14,078 nt of DNA from CAYIRQ01 sp964365905 (GCA_964365905.1 CAYIRQ010000024.1:1-14078); one strand, 5' to 3'. Shown: positions 5,667 through 13,076, numbered from the stretch's first letter. Notes: a model not told the origin generated them from the letters alone. Made by a program: numbers and translations.

Positions 5667-7172
5667 TCAGGCGCCAACCTCCGGATGCCCTTGCATATAG
5701 GCGTAAATGATGGTCTCAATTTTCTGAAGTGCCTCGGGGCTTCGCGCCTCCATGCAGATGCTGAGCCTCGGACTCGTATTGCTCTGACGGATGAGCGCCC
5801 ACGCGCCCTCCCCGAAATCAATCCGCACGCCATCCATCGTGATGCAGGGATACTGTTTCCGAAAATGTTCCGTCGCTTTGCGGATCACTTCGCTCTTTTT
5901 GTCGTCGGGGCAGTGTGGACGCCACTCGGGGGATTGGTGGACTTTGGGGAAATTTGCGAAGAGAGAGGAGAATGCCTCGATACGCCCCGCATGCGCGGGG
6001 CTACTCGGCATGACACTGCCTCTCTTCTCCACAAAGATCGATAGCACCCTGAGTGCCGCAACCAGCGCATCATCGTGATGGTAGAAATCCTCGCCGCAGA
6101 AAAAATGTCCCGATTGTTCCCCGCCAAGATGAGACCCGTGCGCGCGCATCGCTTCCTCGACGAACGAATGTCCCACGATGCACATCACCGGTTTCCCGCC
6201 CATGCGTTTGATCTCTGTTTCCAAAATCCCGGACATGGAAACGGTATAAATGATGGGGGCGCCGGGGTGACGGGAAAGGTGATCCTCGGCGAGGAGAAGC
6301 AGGAGGAGATCGGGTGAAATCACTTTTCCTTCTTCATCCACAAATCCCACGCGGTCACCATCACCATCGAACGCGATCCCGCAGCATGCCGCGGCGCTGC
6401 CGTGCAGCGACGGGTCAGCCTCCCTCTTCACTGTTTCCTGCAGTGTTTTCAGGGTCTCATGTTTACTCGGATCCGCGATGTGATTCGGGAACGTGCCGTC
6501 GGGATTCGCGAAGAGGGGAATGGCGTCCACGCCCGCGCGCCGCAGTGCTTCACCGTACACAGGACCGGAAACTCCATTTCCAAAATCAACCACGATCTTC
6601 ACTGGAGGTTTTTTTTGCATACCTTTCCCGCCACTCTTCTCTATTTTCAATATGTTAACATATTGAAAGTCAGGAACGAGCGTTGTGACACGGGAAAGAT
6701 ATGGCGTCGCAGCGTCGAGATCTTCCGCCGATCCTTCGCCCTTCAGAAATCGTTCCTCTTCGATGCGGCGGCGGAGGTGTTGCAACTCTTCTCCCGAAAA
6801 CGCTTCGGCGTCGCGCAGTTGCAACTTGAGTCCGTTATCCGTTCCCGGATTATGACTCGCGGTGATCTGGATGCTGCCATCCGATCCGAAGTGGCAATTT
6901 GCGAAGTAGTTCACGGGGCTGGGGACTTCGCTGATGTTCTGCACAGTACATCCTGTGGAGAGGAGTCCTTTTTCCACAGCGCTCATGAATGCGGGACTGT
7001 GCGTTCGCGCATCGCGACTGAGGATGACGGTCGGATGCCCTTTTTGATACCGCTCCCGGAGCTCGGAGCCGTAAGCTCTTCCAACAAGTTCGCATAACTC
7101 CTCCGTAATCGTTTCCCCGGCGATGCCGCGGATATCGTAGGCACGAAAGACATGTGCGGGAACGTTGAGCAT
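5667..7172 (-). CDS. Phosphomannomutase/phosphoglucomutase (ManB/AlgC type)
   Basis: Interconverts hexose 1- and 6-phosphates, feeding sugar-nucleotide and cell-envelope synthesis; cytosolic. The alpha-D-phosphohexomutase marks are all present: FRAYDIRG (9-16), the phosphoserine loop TASHNP (S106), the metal site DGDGDR (269-274), the sugar-binding GEQSGH (351-356), and the phosphate-binding RQSNTSPR (462-469). The 501 residues are longer than the usual 450-460, and the excess falls mostly in two places that are repeat DNA: an AT-rich palindrome read as FQYVNILKIE (169-178) and a hairpin repeat read as GSVMPSSPAHAGRIEA (385-400). Both lie in linkers away from catalytic loops, so the enzyme probably works. 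A TGTTATGCT element ends 6 bases before the ATG (leaderless type). The downstream prepilin gene follows on the same strand. Confidence 0.92.
   Translation of the reverse strand: MLNVPAHVFRAYDIRGIAGETITEELCELVGRAYGSELRERYQKGHPTVILSRDARTHSPAFMSAVEKGLLSTGCTVQNISEVPSPVNYFANCHFGSDGSIQITASHNPGTDNGLKLQLRDAEAFSGEELQHLRRRIEEERFLKGEGSAEDLDAATPYLSRVTTLVPDFQYVNILKIEKSGGKGMQKKPPVKIVVDFGNGVSGPVYGEALRRAGVDAIPLFANPDGTFPNHIADPSKHETLKTLQETVKREADPSLHGSAAACCGIAFDGDGDRVGFVDEEGKVISPDLLLLLLAEDHLSRHPGAPIIYTVSMSGILETEIKRMGGKPVMCIVGHSFVEEAMRAHGSHLGGEQSGHFFCGEDFYHHDDALVAALRVLSIFVEKRGSVMPSSPAHAGRIEAFSSLFANFPKVHQSPEWRPHCPDDKKSEVIRKATEHFRKQYPCITMDGVRIDFGEGAWALIRQSNTSPRLSICMEARSPEALQKIETIIYAYMQGHPEVGA
5974..6013. repeat. 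Palindromic repeat inserted in frame in the phosphomannomutase gene
   Basis: The core GCCCCGC, ATGC, GCGGGGC (5984-6001) has imperfectly paired flanks (TGCCTCGATAC and TACTCGGCATGAC). It adds about 15 codons in frame to the enzyme. The core resembles the CGCCCGCATGTGCGGGGC palindrome at 1655-1672 in the adk spacer, so the two probably belong to one family. Confidence 0.82.
6645..6668. repeat. Perfect 24-base AT-rich palindrome inside the phosphomannomutase gene
   Basis: TTTCAATATGTT is followed directly by its reverse complement AACATATTGAAA, with no spacer. It is far more AT-rich than the surrounding gene. It lies in frame in a linker before the KIVVDFGNG strand of the enzyme. It could be a short inserted palindrome or a protein-binding site; nothing in the window decides. 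Confidence 0.85.
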
Positions 7173-7178
7173 ACGGGA

Positions 7179-7187
7179 AGCATAACA
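7179..7187 (-). promoter_or_regulatory. Probable extended -10 element of the phosphomannomutase gene
   Basis: On the minus strand TGT-TATGCT ends 6 bases before the ATG at 7170-7172, which places the expected transcription start at the start codon itself. There is no Shine-Dalgarno site between them. No convincing -35 is present. Confidence 0.5.
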
Positions 7188-7223
7188 GCCTCACAAAGAA
7201 CACATTTTAACGCGGAACCGCTA

Positions 7224-7252
7224 TTGACGCCCTCTGGCAAGGCCCCTAGACT
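7224..7252 (+). promoter_or_regulatory. Promoter of tuf-rpsJ
   Basis: TTGACG (7224-7229), a 17-base spacer, then TAGACT (7247-7252) make a good housekeeping-type promoter. The transcript would carry a leader of about 80 bases with a small hairpin (CCCTGC...GCAGGG, about 7278-7297) and a pyrimidine-rich stretch before the tuf ATG. It is the best -35/-10 pair in the window and fits a highly expressed gene. Confidence 0.7.
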
Positions 7253-7339
7253 CCCGAGGCTTCCGATGGGTAGAATCCCCTGCGATTTTCTGCAGGGAAG
7301 ACCCTCAGCAATCTCCCATCTCCCTTTCTCCTCCTTACC

Positions 7340-8521
7340 ATGGCAGAGTCGAAGAAGTTTGATCGCAAGAAAGTCCACGTGAACGTGGGTACGATCGGTC
7401 ACGTCGACCACGGGAAGACAACTTTGTCCGCAGCACTCTCACTCAATTTCTCACCGGAAGGGGAGAAGAAAGTGTATGCCGATATTGATAATGCTCCCGA
7501 GGAGAAGGAGCGCGGGATCACCATTAATACCGCGCACATCGAATATGAATCCGAGAAACGTCACTACGCGCACGTCGACTGTCCGGGTCACGCGGACTAC
7601 GTGAAGAACATGATCACGGGTGCCGCGCAGATGGATGCGGCGATCCTCGTCGTTTCCGCTGCGGACGGTCCGATGCCCCAGACGCGGGAGCACGTCCTTC
7701 TCGCGCGGCAGGTGAACGTCCCGTACATTGTCGTCTTCCTGAACAAGGTCGACACGGTGTCCGATCCCGAGCTCATTGATCTCGTGGAGGTGGAGGTGCG
7801 CGAACTCCTGACGAAGTACAACTTCCCGGGGGACAAGACCCCGATCATCCGCGGATCGGCGCTGAAAGCCCTCGAAGGCGACAAGGAGCACATGGCGAAG
7901 CTGAAGGAGCTCATGGACACGCTCGATACCTACATCCCGGAGCCGAAACGTGAAATCGAGAAGCCCTTCCTGATGTCCGTCGAGGACGTCTTCTCGATCA
8001 AGGGTCGTGGCACGGTCGCGACGGGAAGAATCGAGCAGGGAAAGATCAAGATAAACGAAGAAGTGGAGATCGTCGGCATTCGCGACACGCGCAAGGTCGT
8101 CGTCACCGGAGTCGAAATGTTCCACAAGTTGCTTGATGAAGGACTCGCGGGCGATAACGTGGGCTTACTCCTCCGTGGTATCGAGCGCGAGGATATCGAG
8201 CGCGGGCAAGTGCTCGCAAAACCCGGCTACATCACGCCGCACACGAACTTTGAAGCCGAGGTGTACATCCTCACGAAGGAGGAAGGAGGCCGTCACACGC
8301 CGTTCTTCAAGGGCTACAAGCCGCAGTTCTACATCCGCACGACGGACGTCACGGGCTCCGTGGAGCTTCCGGAGAAGGTGGAAATGGTCATGCCGGGGGA
8401 TAACGTGAAGTTCAACGTCACGCTCGGCGCGCCGATCGCCCTCGAAGACGGGACGCGCTTCGCCATCCGTGAAGGAGGTCGCACCGTCGGTGCCGGCGTC
8501 GTGACGAAGATCACCAAATAA
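7340..8521 (+). CDS. tuf: Translation elongation factor Tu
   Basis: GTPase that carries aminoacyl-tRNA to the ribosome. The 393 residues are of normal length and all switch motifs are intact: GHVDHGKT (20-27), RGITI (58-62), DCPGH (80-84), NKVD (135-138) and the SALKALEG loop (173-180). Domains II and III follow, with KGRGTVATGRIEQG and the final REGGRTVGAGVVTKI. The ATG at 7340 has no Shine-Dalgarno site; the bases before it are pyrimidine-rich (CTTTCTCCTCCTTACC). It is followed by rpsJ, as in the classic str/S10 junction, but fusA, rpsG and rpsL are not next to it: upstream is a divergent sugar-phosphate mutase. Codon use is strongly biased towards C- and G-ending codons, as expected for an abundant protein. 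Confidence 0.98.
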   Translation: MAESKKFDRKKVHVNVGTIGHVDHGKTTLSAALSLNFSPEGEKKVYADIDNAPEEKERGITINTAHIEYESEKRHYAHVDCPGHADYVKNMITGAAQMDAAILVVSAADGPMPQTREHVLLARQVNVPYIVVFLNKVDTVSDPELIDLVEVEVRELLTKYNFPGDKTPIIRGSALKALEGDKEHMAKLKELMDTLDTYIPEPKREIEKPFLMSVEDVFSIKGRGTVATGRIEQGKIKINEEVEIVGIRDTRKVVVTGVEMFHKLLDEGLAGDNVGLLLRGIEREDIERGQVLAKPGYITPHTNFEAEVYILTKEEGGRHTPFFKGYKPQFYIRTTDVTGSVELPEKVEMVMPGDNVKFNVTLGAPIALEDGTRFAIREGGRTVGAGVVTKITK

Positions 8522-8528
8522 CCATCAA

Positions 8529-8556
8529 GGGCGCCCCAGCGGGGCGCCCCTACAAC
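8529..8556. repeat. REP palindrome between tuf and rpsJ
   Basis: GGGCGCCCC, AGC, GGGGCGCCC (9-bp perfect stem), then CTACAACATTGA. It nearly matches the copy at 9663-9697 in the same orientation, including the CTACA(CA)CATTGA tail. It lies in the 66-base gap before the S10 start, so it will be in the shared mRNA. Confidence 0.88.
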
Positions 8557-8587
8557 ATTGATTTGCTCTTTCTCACTCTCTCACCTC

Positions 8588-9046
8588 ATGTCCGCTAAGG
8601 CAAAACCAAAGAAGAAGCCATCTCAGAAGCCTGCAGCCGTGGGGAAGAAAGCTTTGCCTGTGAAAAAGGCTCCCGTTGAGCGCGAAGCGCCAAAGCCTGC
8701 AATTGCAACCACTGACAAGAAAGAAACCCTGAAAGGCCCCCCTCGCATTCGCATTCGCCTCAGTGCCTTTGATCACACGGTGCTCGACGATGCCGCGCGG
8801 AAAATCATCGATACCGCGGAGCGCGCGGGCGCCGTCGTGCACGGCCCCATTCCGCTCCCCACCCGTATCAAGAAATTCACCGTCCAGCGCGCGACGTTCA
8901 AATTCAAGGACGCGCGCGATCAGTTCGAGATGCGCACGCACCGGCGACTCATTGATCTCACGGAGACGACGTTCAAGACCATGGATGCGCTGCAGAATCT
9001 GAGTTTGCCGTCGGGGGTGGATATCGAGATTAAGATGATGAGTTAA
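8588..9046 (+). CDS. rpsJ: Ribosomal protein S10 with a long basic N-terminal extension
   Basis: S10 is a small-subunit protein of the 30S head, and in other bacteria also a NusB partner. The conserved domain runs from about residue 52: RIRIRLSAFDHTVLDDAARKI, then GPIPLPTRIKKFTV, EQFEMRTHRRLID-type sequence (here DQFEMRTHRRLIDL), and the end LPSGVDIEIKM. A usual S10 has about 100 residues; this one has 152, because about 50 Lys/Pro/Ala-rich, low-complexity residues precede the domain (AKAKPKKKPSQKPAAVGKK...). The ATG at 8588 was preferred to a TTG at 8558, which lies in the repeat tail. No Shine-Dalgarno site is visible; the leader is again pyrimidine-rich (CTTTCTCACTCTCTCACCTC). It is the second gene of the tuf operon. 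Confidence 0.95.
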   Translation: MSAKAKPKKKPSQKPAAVGKKALPVKKAPVEREAPKPAIATTDKKETLKGPPRIRIRLSAFDHTVLDDAARKIIDTAERAGAVVHGPIPLPTRIKKFTVQRATFKFKDARDQFEMRTHRRLIDLTETTFKTMDALQNLSLPSGVDIEIKMMS

Positions 9047-9067
9047 AGGTGTGTATTTTTGTGCGTA

Positions 9068-9090
9068 GGGGCGCGCCTCTGGCGCGCCCG
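9068..9090. repeat. REP palindrome at the 3' side of the RAYT gene
   Basis: GGGCGCGCC, TCT, GGCGCGCCC (9-bp perfect stem), preceded by TGCGTAG. It has the opposite orientation to the copy at 9663-9697, so the two form inverted ends around the transposase gene. Confidence 0.88.
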
Positions 9091-9093
9091 AGT

Positions 9094-9615
9094 TCACCAA
9101 CCTTTCCCAAAGTTCTCTGCCTCAGGATTCTGCTGAATGTATATGCGTATTCGTTCCAGATCTTTCTCGTTACGAACGATATGATCGTTGAAGTTGCGCT
9201 GCCATGCGAATTTTGGAGAAATCTCTCGAATGCGCTTGGTACATGCCCCCTTAAATTGATTGATGACGGAGCCCAGACATCCGCTTTGCCAGTGATCTTT
9301 CTTCGCTAAATGTTCTGGATTCACAGCATCTTCATTCTCTAGCGAAATGATGCCATGTATGTGATCGGGCATGATGCAATATGCATCGAGTTCCACATTC
9401 TGACGAAGTAGAGGAATTTTCTCCCATTCGTCCGCGACGATTCTCCCAGCCGCGTTCAGATTCATTTTTCCATTAGAGTCGACGTTCCCAAAGAGCGTTG
9501 TGCGCTCCTTTGTGCAGATCGTTATGTAATACCACCCACTTGCAACATAATTCCATGCTTGGTGACGAAGGGTGGGCGAACGAAATTTCTGCCGTGTGAT
9601 CACGGGATCATCCAT
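9094..9615 (-). CDS. REP-associated tyrosine transposase (RAYT, Y1 HUH family)
   Basis: Single-strand endonuclease of the TnpA_REP/IS200-like family, thought to move or copy REP palindromes. It is 173 residues from the ATG at 9615. The HUH metal motif is in MPDHIHGII (H85, H87) and the nucleophile Tyr in RIYIQQNP (Y159). Family patterns ASGWYYITICTKER, FKGACTKRI and FNDHIVRNEKDLERI are all present, so it appears intact. A frame extension to a TTG at 9660 exists but begins at the REP. TATGCT ends 9 bases before the ATG, suggesting a leaderless transcript. The gene is bounded by REP palindromes in inverted orientation, and a third REP lies after tuf, so the enzyme and its substrates sit together. 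Confidence 0.93.
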   Translation of the reverse strand: MDDPVITRQKFRSPTLRHQAWNYVASGWYYITICTKERTTLFGNVDSNGKMNLNAAGRIVADEWEKIPLLRQNVELDAYCIMPDHIHGIISLENEDAVNPEHLAKKDHWQSGCLGSVINQFKGACTKRIREISPKFAWQRNFNDHIVRNEKDLERIRIYIQQNPEAENFGKGW

Positions 9616-9624
9616 AGGAGGAAG

Positions 9625-9630
9625 AGCATA
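9625..9630 (-). promoter_or_regulatory. Possible -10 element of the RAYT gene
   Basis: On the minus strand TATGCT, identical to the hexamer before the phosphomannomutase gene, ends 9 bases before the ATG. It lacks the TG extension and a -35. Weak alone, it matters as part of a repeated pattern. Confidence 0.35.
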
Positions 9631-9662
9631 ATCCTCCTTCTTTCTCTCTGAAAGCCACAAAT

Positions 9663-9697
9663 GGGGCGCCCCAGAGGGGCGCCCCTACACACATTGA
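9663..9697. repeat. REP palindrome at the 5' side of the RAYT gene
   Basis: GGGGCGCCCC, AGA, GGGGCGCCCC (10-bp perfect stem), then TACACACATTGA. It has the same orientation and nearly the same bases as 8529-8556 and is inverted relative to 9068-9090. From here to the uvrA stop (about 9698-9820) I see nothing else recognisable. Confidence 0.88.
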
Positions 9698-9820
9698 CAT
9701 ATCAACTTATCTTTTCCGCACCTCTATACCATTCTCAATGACCATTCCTCCCCCTAAAACATTTCTCATAGCTTGTTGCGCCAACTGCTTTGTGTAGTAA
9801 CTAACACCTAAAACCTCGCA

Positions 9821-12778
9821 TCACTTCTTCTGCAGCACCTTCTTCAGAAACTGCCCCGTGTAACTCTTCTCATTCTTCGCGACTTCCTCGGGCGTGCCTT
9901 GCGCGACGATCTCTCCGCCCCCGTCTCCTCCCTCCGGACCGAGATCGAGGAGGAAGTCGGCGGATTTGATGACGTCGAGGTTGTGCTCGATCACGAGCAC
10001 GGTGTTTCCCTTATCCACGAGCCGCTGCAAGACCTCGAGGAGGCGTTGCACATCGTCGAAGTGGAGGCCCGTCGTCGGTTCATCGAGGATGTAGAATGTC
10101 TTCCCCGTTGCGCGCTTCGTGAGTTCCGTCGCGAGCTTCACGCGTTGCGCTTCCCCTCCACTGAGCGTCGTCGCGCTCTGCCCGAGATGAATGTAGCCGA
10201 GGCCCACATCGCCGAGGGTCTGGAGCTTCTTTTCGATCTGCGGGATTGCGGAAAAGAAGTCGAGTGCCTCGAGGATCGTCATGTCGAGGACATCCGCGAT
10301 GTTTTTCCCTTTGTACGTGACTTCGAGGGTCTCGCGGTTGTAGCGCTTGCCTTTGCAGGCCTCACACGTCACGTACACGTCCGGCAGGAAATGCATTTCA
10401 ATCCGCTTGAGACCGTCCCCCTCGCACTCCTCGCAGCGGCCGCCTTTCACGTTGAAGCTGAAGCGACCGGGCTTGTAGCCGCGGAGTTTCGCTTCGGGGG
10501 TCGTCGTAAAGAGATCGCGCACGTCGGTGAAAACGCCGGTGTACGTTGCCGGATTGCTGCGCGGGGTCCTCCCGATGGGGGACTGATCGATGACGATCGC
10601 CTTATCGAGATGCTCGAGGCCTTCGATCTTCTCGACTCCTTGCGGCTTCGATCCCGCTTTATTGAGCACGCGCTGGAGCTCCGGAGCGAGGATCCCTTCG
10701 ATGAGACTCGACTTTCCGGATCCGGAGACTCCCGTGATGCCGATGAAGCTCCCGAGCGGAAGCTCCACCGTCAGATTTTTCAGATTGTGATTGGACGCCC
10801 GAATGATTGTGAGCATGTTTCCGGATCCCTTCCTGCGCTTTTTGGGAATTTCTATACTCTTCTTTCCGGAAAGATACTGCCCCGTGACGGACGAATCATC
10901 CTTCATGATATCCGCGAGGGAGCCTTGTGCGACGATCTCCCCGCCGTATTTCCCCGCACCCGGGCCGATTTCGAGGATGTAATCGGCGTGCGCCATCGTT
11001 TCCTCGTCATGCTCCACGATGAGGACGGTGTTCCCGAGATCGCGGAGCGATTCGAGCGTCTTAATGAGCCGCGCATTATCGCGTTGATGGAGGCCGATGC
11101 TCGGTTCATCGAGCACGTAGAGCACCCCCTCGAGCGCGGATCCAATCTGCGTCGCAAGCCGGATGCGCTGCGCTTCTCCACCACTGAGCGTCGCGGCCGA
11201 GCGATCGAGCGTGAGGTAGGAGAGCCCCACGTTTTCGAGGAAGGAAAGACGGGCGGCGATTTCCTGGATGATCTTTTTGGCGATGGCGTATTCGTGCTGC
11301 GAGAGATGGTTAGGGTTGGGGCTAGGACTCGAACCCGAACCCGCATCCGCATCTGAACCCTTCCGTGGAATCAACTCCTCAAAAAACCCACGTGCCGCCT
11401 CAATCGGCAGCCTCGTTGCATCGACGATATTCTTCTCACCGATCGTGACGCCCAAAACTTCGCGCCGCAGACGATTCCCTCTGCAAGCATCGCACGGCAG
11501 TGTCTCCATGTATTCCTCGATCTGGGATCGCGTGTAGCTGCTCTCGGTTTCCGTATAGCGCCTCTGCAAATTGGGAATGATGCCCTCGAAGGTCGTCTGG
11601 TACGACCCCTCGAAGCGCTCCGAGAGATAGCGCACGTCGAGCTTTTCGGGTGAACCATTGAGGATGAGCTGTCGATGTTCCTCGGAAAGCTTTTCCCATG
11701 GCACGTTGATCTTGAAGCCGAAGCGCGCTGATGCCGCTTCGAGCACCTGCATCATGAAGCCCATGCGGCCTGCTGAAGTCGCCCAAGGATGAATAGCGCC
11801 CTCCGCGATCGTGAGCGCGGGATTCGGGATGACGCTCGTTGGATCGATGCGGAGGATCGTCCCGAGCCCGTGACACGCTTCGCACGCGCCGTGCGGGGAG
11901 TTGAAGGAGAAACTGCGCGGCTCGATCTCGGGGATCCCGAGGTCGGGATGATCGCCGCAGACAAACGATTCGCAGAAACGCACTTCCCGTTCCTTCCCTC
12001 CTTCCTCCTCCGGAAGTCGCACGACGATGAGCGTTCCTCCCCCCTTTTTCAGAGCGAGTTCCACGGAGTCTGCAAGCCTTGTACGATTTGGGTTGGGCTT
12101 CGTTACCGTAGTTCCATCCGGGAGCTTTTCTTCCTTTGGCACCATATCACGCACGACGATCCGGTCCACGACGATCTCAATCGTGTGCGCCTTCTTGGGA
12201 TCCAGTTTCAGTTCTTCATCCACCGTCACGATGGCGCCATCGACGCGCATGCGGACGAATCCTTCGCGCCGGATCGTGTCGAGAATTTTCATGTGTTCGC
12301 CTTTTCGGCTGTGCACGATGGGAGCGAGGAGGAGAATTTTGCTCTCCTCCGGAAACTCAGAGAGCGTCTGCACGATTTGAGATGCCGTCTGCCGCGTGAG
12401 TTCTTTCCCGCATTCCGGGCAGTGCACGTGCCCCACCTTCGCCCAGAGGAGACGCATGTAATCGTAGATCTCCGTGATGGTTCCGACGGTCGATCGCGGA
12501 TTGCTCGATGCGGATTTCTGATCGATCGAAATCGCGGGAGAGAGCCCCTCGATGCTATCCACGTCCGGTTTCTCCATCTGCGCGATGAATTGACGGGCAT
12601 ATGCCGAGAGCGATTCCACATAGCGCCTTTGCCCTTCCGCGAAGATCGTGTCGAAGGCTAAGCTCGACTTCCCCGACCCCGAAAGCCCCGTGATCACGGT
12701 GAGCGCGTTCCGTGGGATGTTCACGTTCACATTCTTCAGGTTGTGCATACGGGCCCCCTTGACGCGAATCTCATCCAT
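9821..12778 (-). CDS. uvrA: Excinuclease ABC subunit A
   Basis: Damage-sensing ATPase of nucleotide excision repair; works with UvrB and UvrC on DNA. The 985 residues carry two ABC modules. The first Walker A is GLSGSGKSS (31-39) and the second GVSGSGKSS (near 680). Two LSGGEAQR signatures lie near 532 and 874, and Walker B regions read VLDEPSIGLH and ILDEPTTGLH. A Cys/His zinc site lies near 270-305 (CGDH ... CEAC) and a CEEC...CEAC zinc module near 781-807. About 17 residues, SDADAGSGSSPSPNPN and neighbours (473-490), are encoded by facing hexamer arms inserted in frame before KKIIQEIAARLSFL; otherwise the protein is complete. The ATG at 12776-12778 has no Shine-Dalgarno site. The gene stands alone, with uvrB and uvrC not nearby. 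Confidence 0.97.
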   Translation of the reverse strand: MDEIRVKGARMHNLKNVNVNIPRNALTVITGLSGSGKSSLAFDTIFAEGQRRYVESLSAYARQFIAQMEKPDVDSIEGLSPAISIDQKSASSNPRSTVGTITEIYDYMRLLWAKVGHVHCPECGKELTRQTASQIVQTLSEFPEESKILLLAPIVHSRKGEHMKILDTIRREGFVRMRVDGAIVTVDEELKLDPKKAHTIEIVVDRIVVRDMVPKEEKLPDGTTVTKPNPNRTRLADSVELALKKGGGTLIVVRLPEEEGGKEREVRFCESFVCGDHPDLGIPEIEPRSFSFNSPHGACEACHGLGTILRIDPTSVIPNPALTIAEGAIHPWATSAGRMGFMMQVLEAASARFGFKINVPWEKLSEEHRQLILNGSPEKLDVRYLSERFEGSYQTTFEGIIPNLQRRYTETESSYTRSQIEEYMETLPCDACRGNRLRREVLGVTIGEKNIVDATRLPIEAARGFFEELIPRKGSDADAGSGSSPSPNPNHLSQHEYAIAKKIIQEIAARLSFLENVGLSYLTLDRSAATLSGGEAQRIRLATQIGSALEGVLYVLDEPSIGLHQRDNARLIKTLESLRDLGNTVLIVEHDEETMAHADYILEIGPGAGKYGGEIVAQGSLADIMKDDSSVTGQYLSGKKSIEIPKKRRKGSGNMLTIIRASNHNLKNLTVELPLGSFIGITGVSGSGKSSLIEGILAPELQRVLNKAGSKPQGVEKIEGLEHLDKAIVIDQSPIGRTPRSNPATYTGVFTDVRDLFTTTPEAKLRGYKPGRFSFNVKGGRCEECEGDGLKRIEMHFLPDVYVTCEACKGKRYNRETLEVTYKGKNIADVLDMTILEALDFFSAIPQIEKKLQTLGDVGLGYIHLGQSATTLSGGEAQRVKLATELTKRATGKTFYILDEPTTGLHFDDVQRLLEVLQRLVDKGNTVLVIEHNLDVIKSADFLLDLGPEGGDGGGEIVAQGTPEEVAKNEKSYTGQFLKKVLQKK
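11308..11360. repeat. Facing hexamer arms inserted in frame in uvrA
   Basis: A G-rich arm (11308-11326: GGTTAGGGTTGGGGCTAGG), then ACTC, then a C-rich arm (11331-11360, units GAACCC and GCATCC). It is the same G-to-C arrangement as at 261-688 and 2091-2162, here with almost no interior. It is read in frame on the minus strand as a Gly/Ser/Asp/Pro/Asn linker. Confidence 0.85.
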
Positions 12779-13076
12779 ATGTTGTAAGACATGAAAAGAA
12801 CGCTAGAGTCAATGTGACCCTAGCCGGAAGAGGATAGCATGAAAAAAGAGTCAGGACAAAAAAAGAAACCGAAGAAACACCTACGTCATGCTGACCCTTC
12901 GGCAAGCTCAGGATCACTTGGAGAAGAGTTACCTGAGGATTCTTTGTGTCACACTGAGCACAGTCGAAGTGTGAGCGTCGAAGCACGTCTTGAGGAAAGT
13001 AGTCAATTGTTCAGTGCTCCCCTATTCTGTAGTTCCTCAGTTTCTTCGGTTTCCTCGTACTCATCGGACTCCTCTT
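12779..13076. other. Divergent spacer between uvrA and ribE, with dispersed repeats
   Basis: About 300 bases without a credible gene; a small plus-strand frame here is made of repeats. It holds a hairpin at 12802-12824 (GCTAG.GTCA / TGAC.CTAGC), two dispersed repeats at 12884-12985, and a pyrimidine-rich tract (13031-13076) that runs up to the ribE start. TATTCT at about 13023-13028 could be a -10 for ribE; the hexamer 17 bases before it (TAGTCA) is a poor -35. Confidence 0.6.
12884..12985. repeat. Two dispersed palindromic repeats (TCATGCTGA / TCACACTGAGCACAGTCGA types)
   Basis: The first (about 12884-12919) runs CGTCATGCTGACCCTTCGG then CAAGCTCAGGATCAC, an imperfect hairpin. The second (12949-12974) has arms TCACACT / AGTGTGA around GAGCACAGTCGA. 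In reverse they are read as VILSLPKGQHDV and SHFDCAQCDTK, which I recognise as common artefact translations of repeats seen across many bacterial genomes (recollection, not searched). Confidence 0.75.

Noticed and set aside
8529..8550. Intrinsic terminator after tuf
   Set aside because: The hairpin has no T-run, and matching copies beside the transposase show it is a REP element; rpsJ is expected to be co-transcribed.
9899..11356. Long plus-strand open frame of 485 codons within uvrA
   Set aside because: Opposite-strand shadow of a fully conserved UvrA; the length comes from GC-rich codon use.
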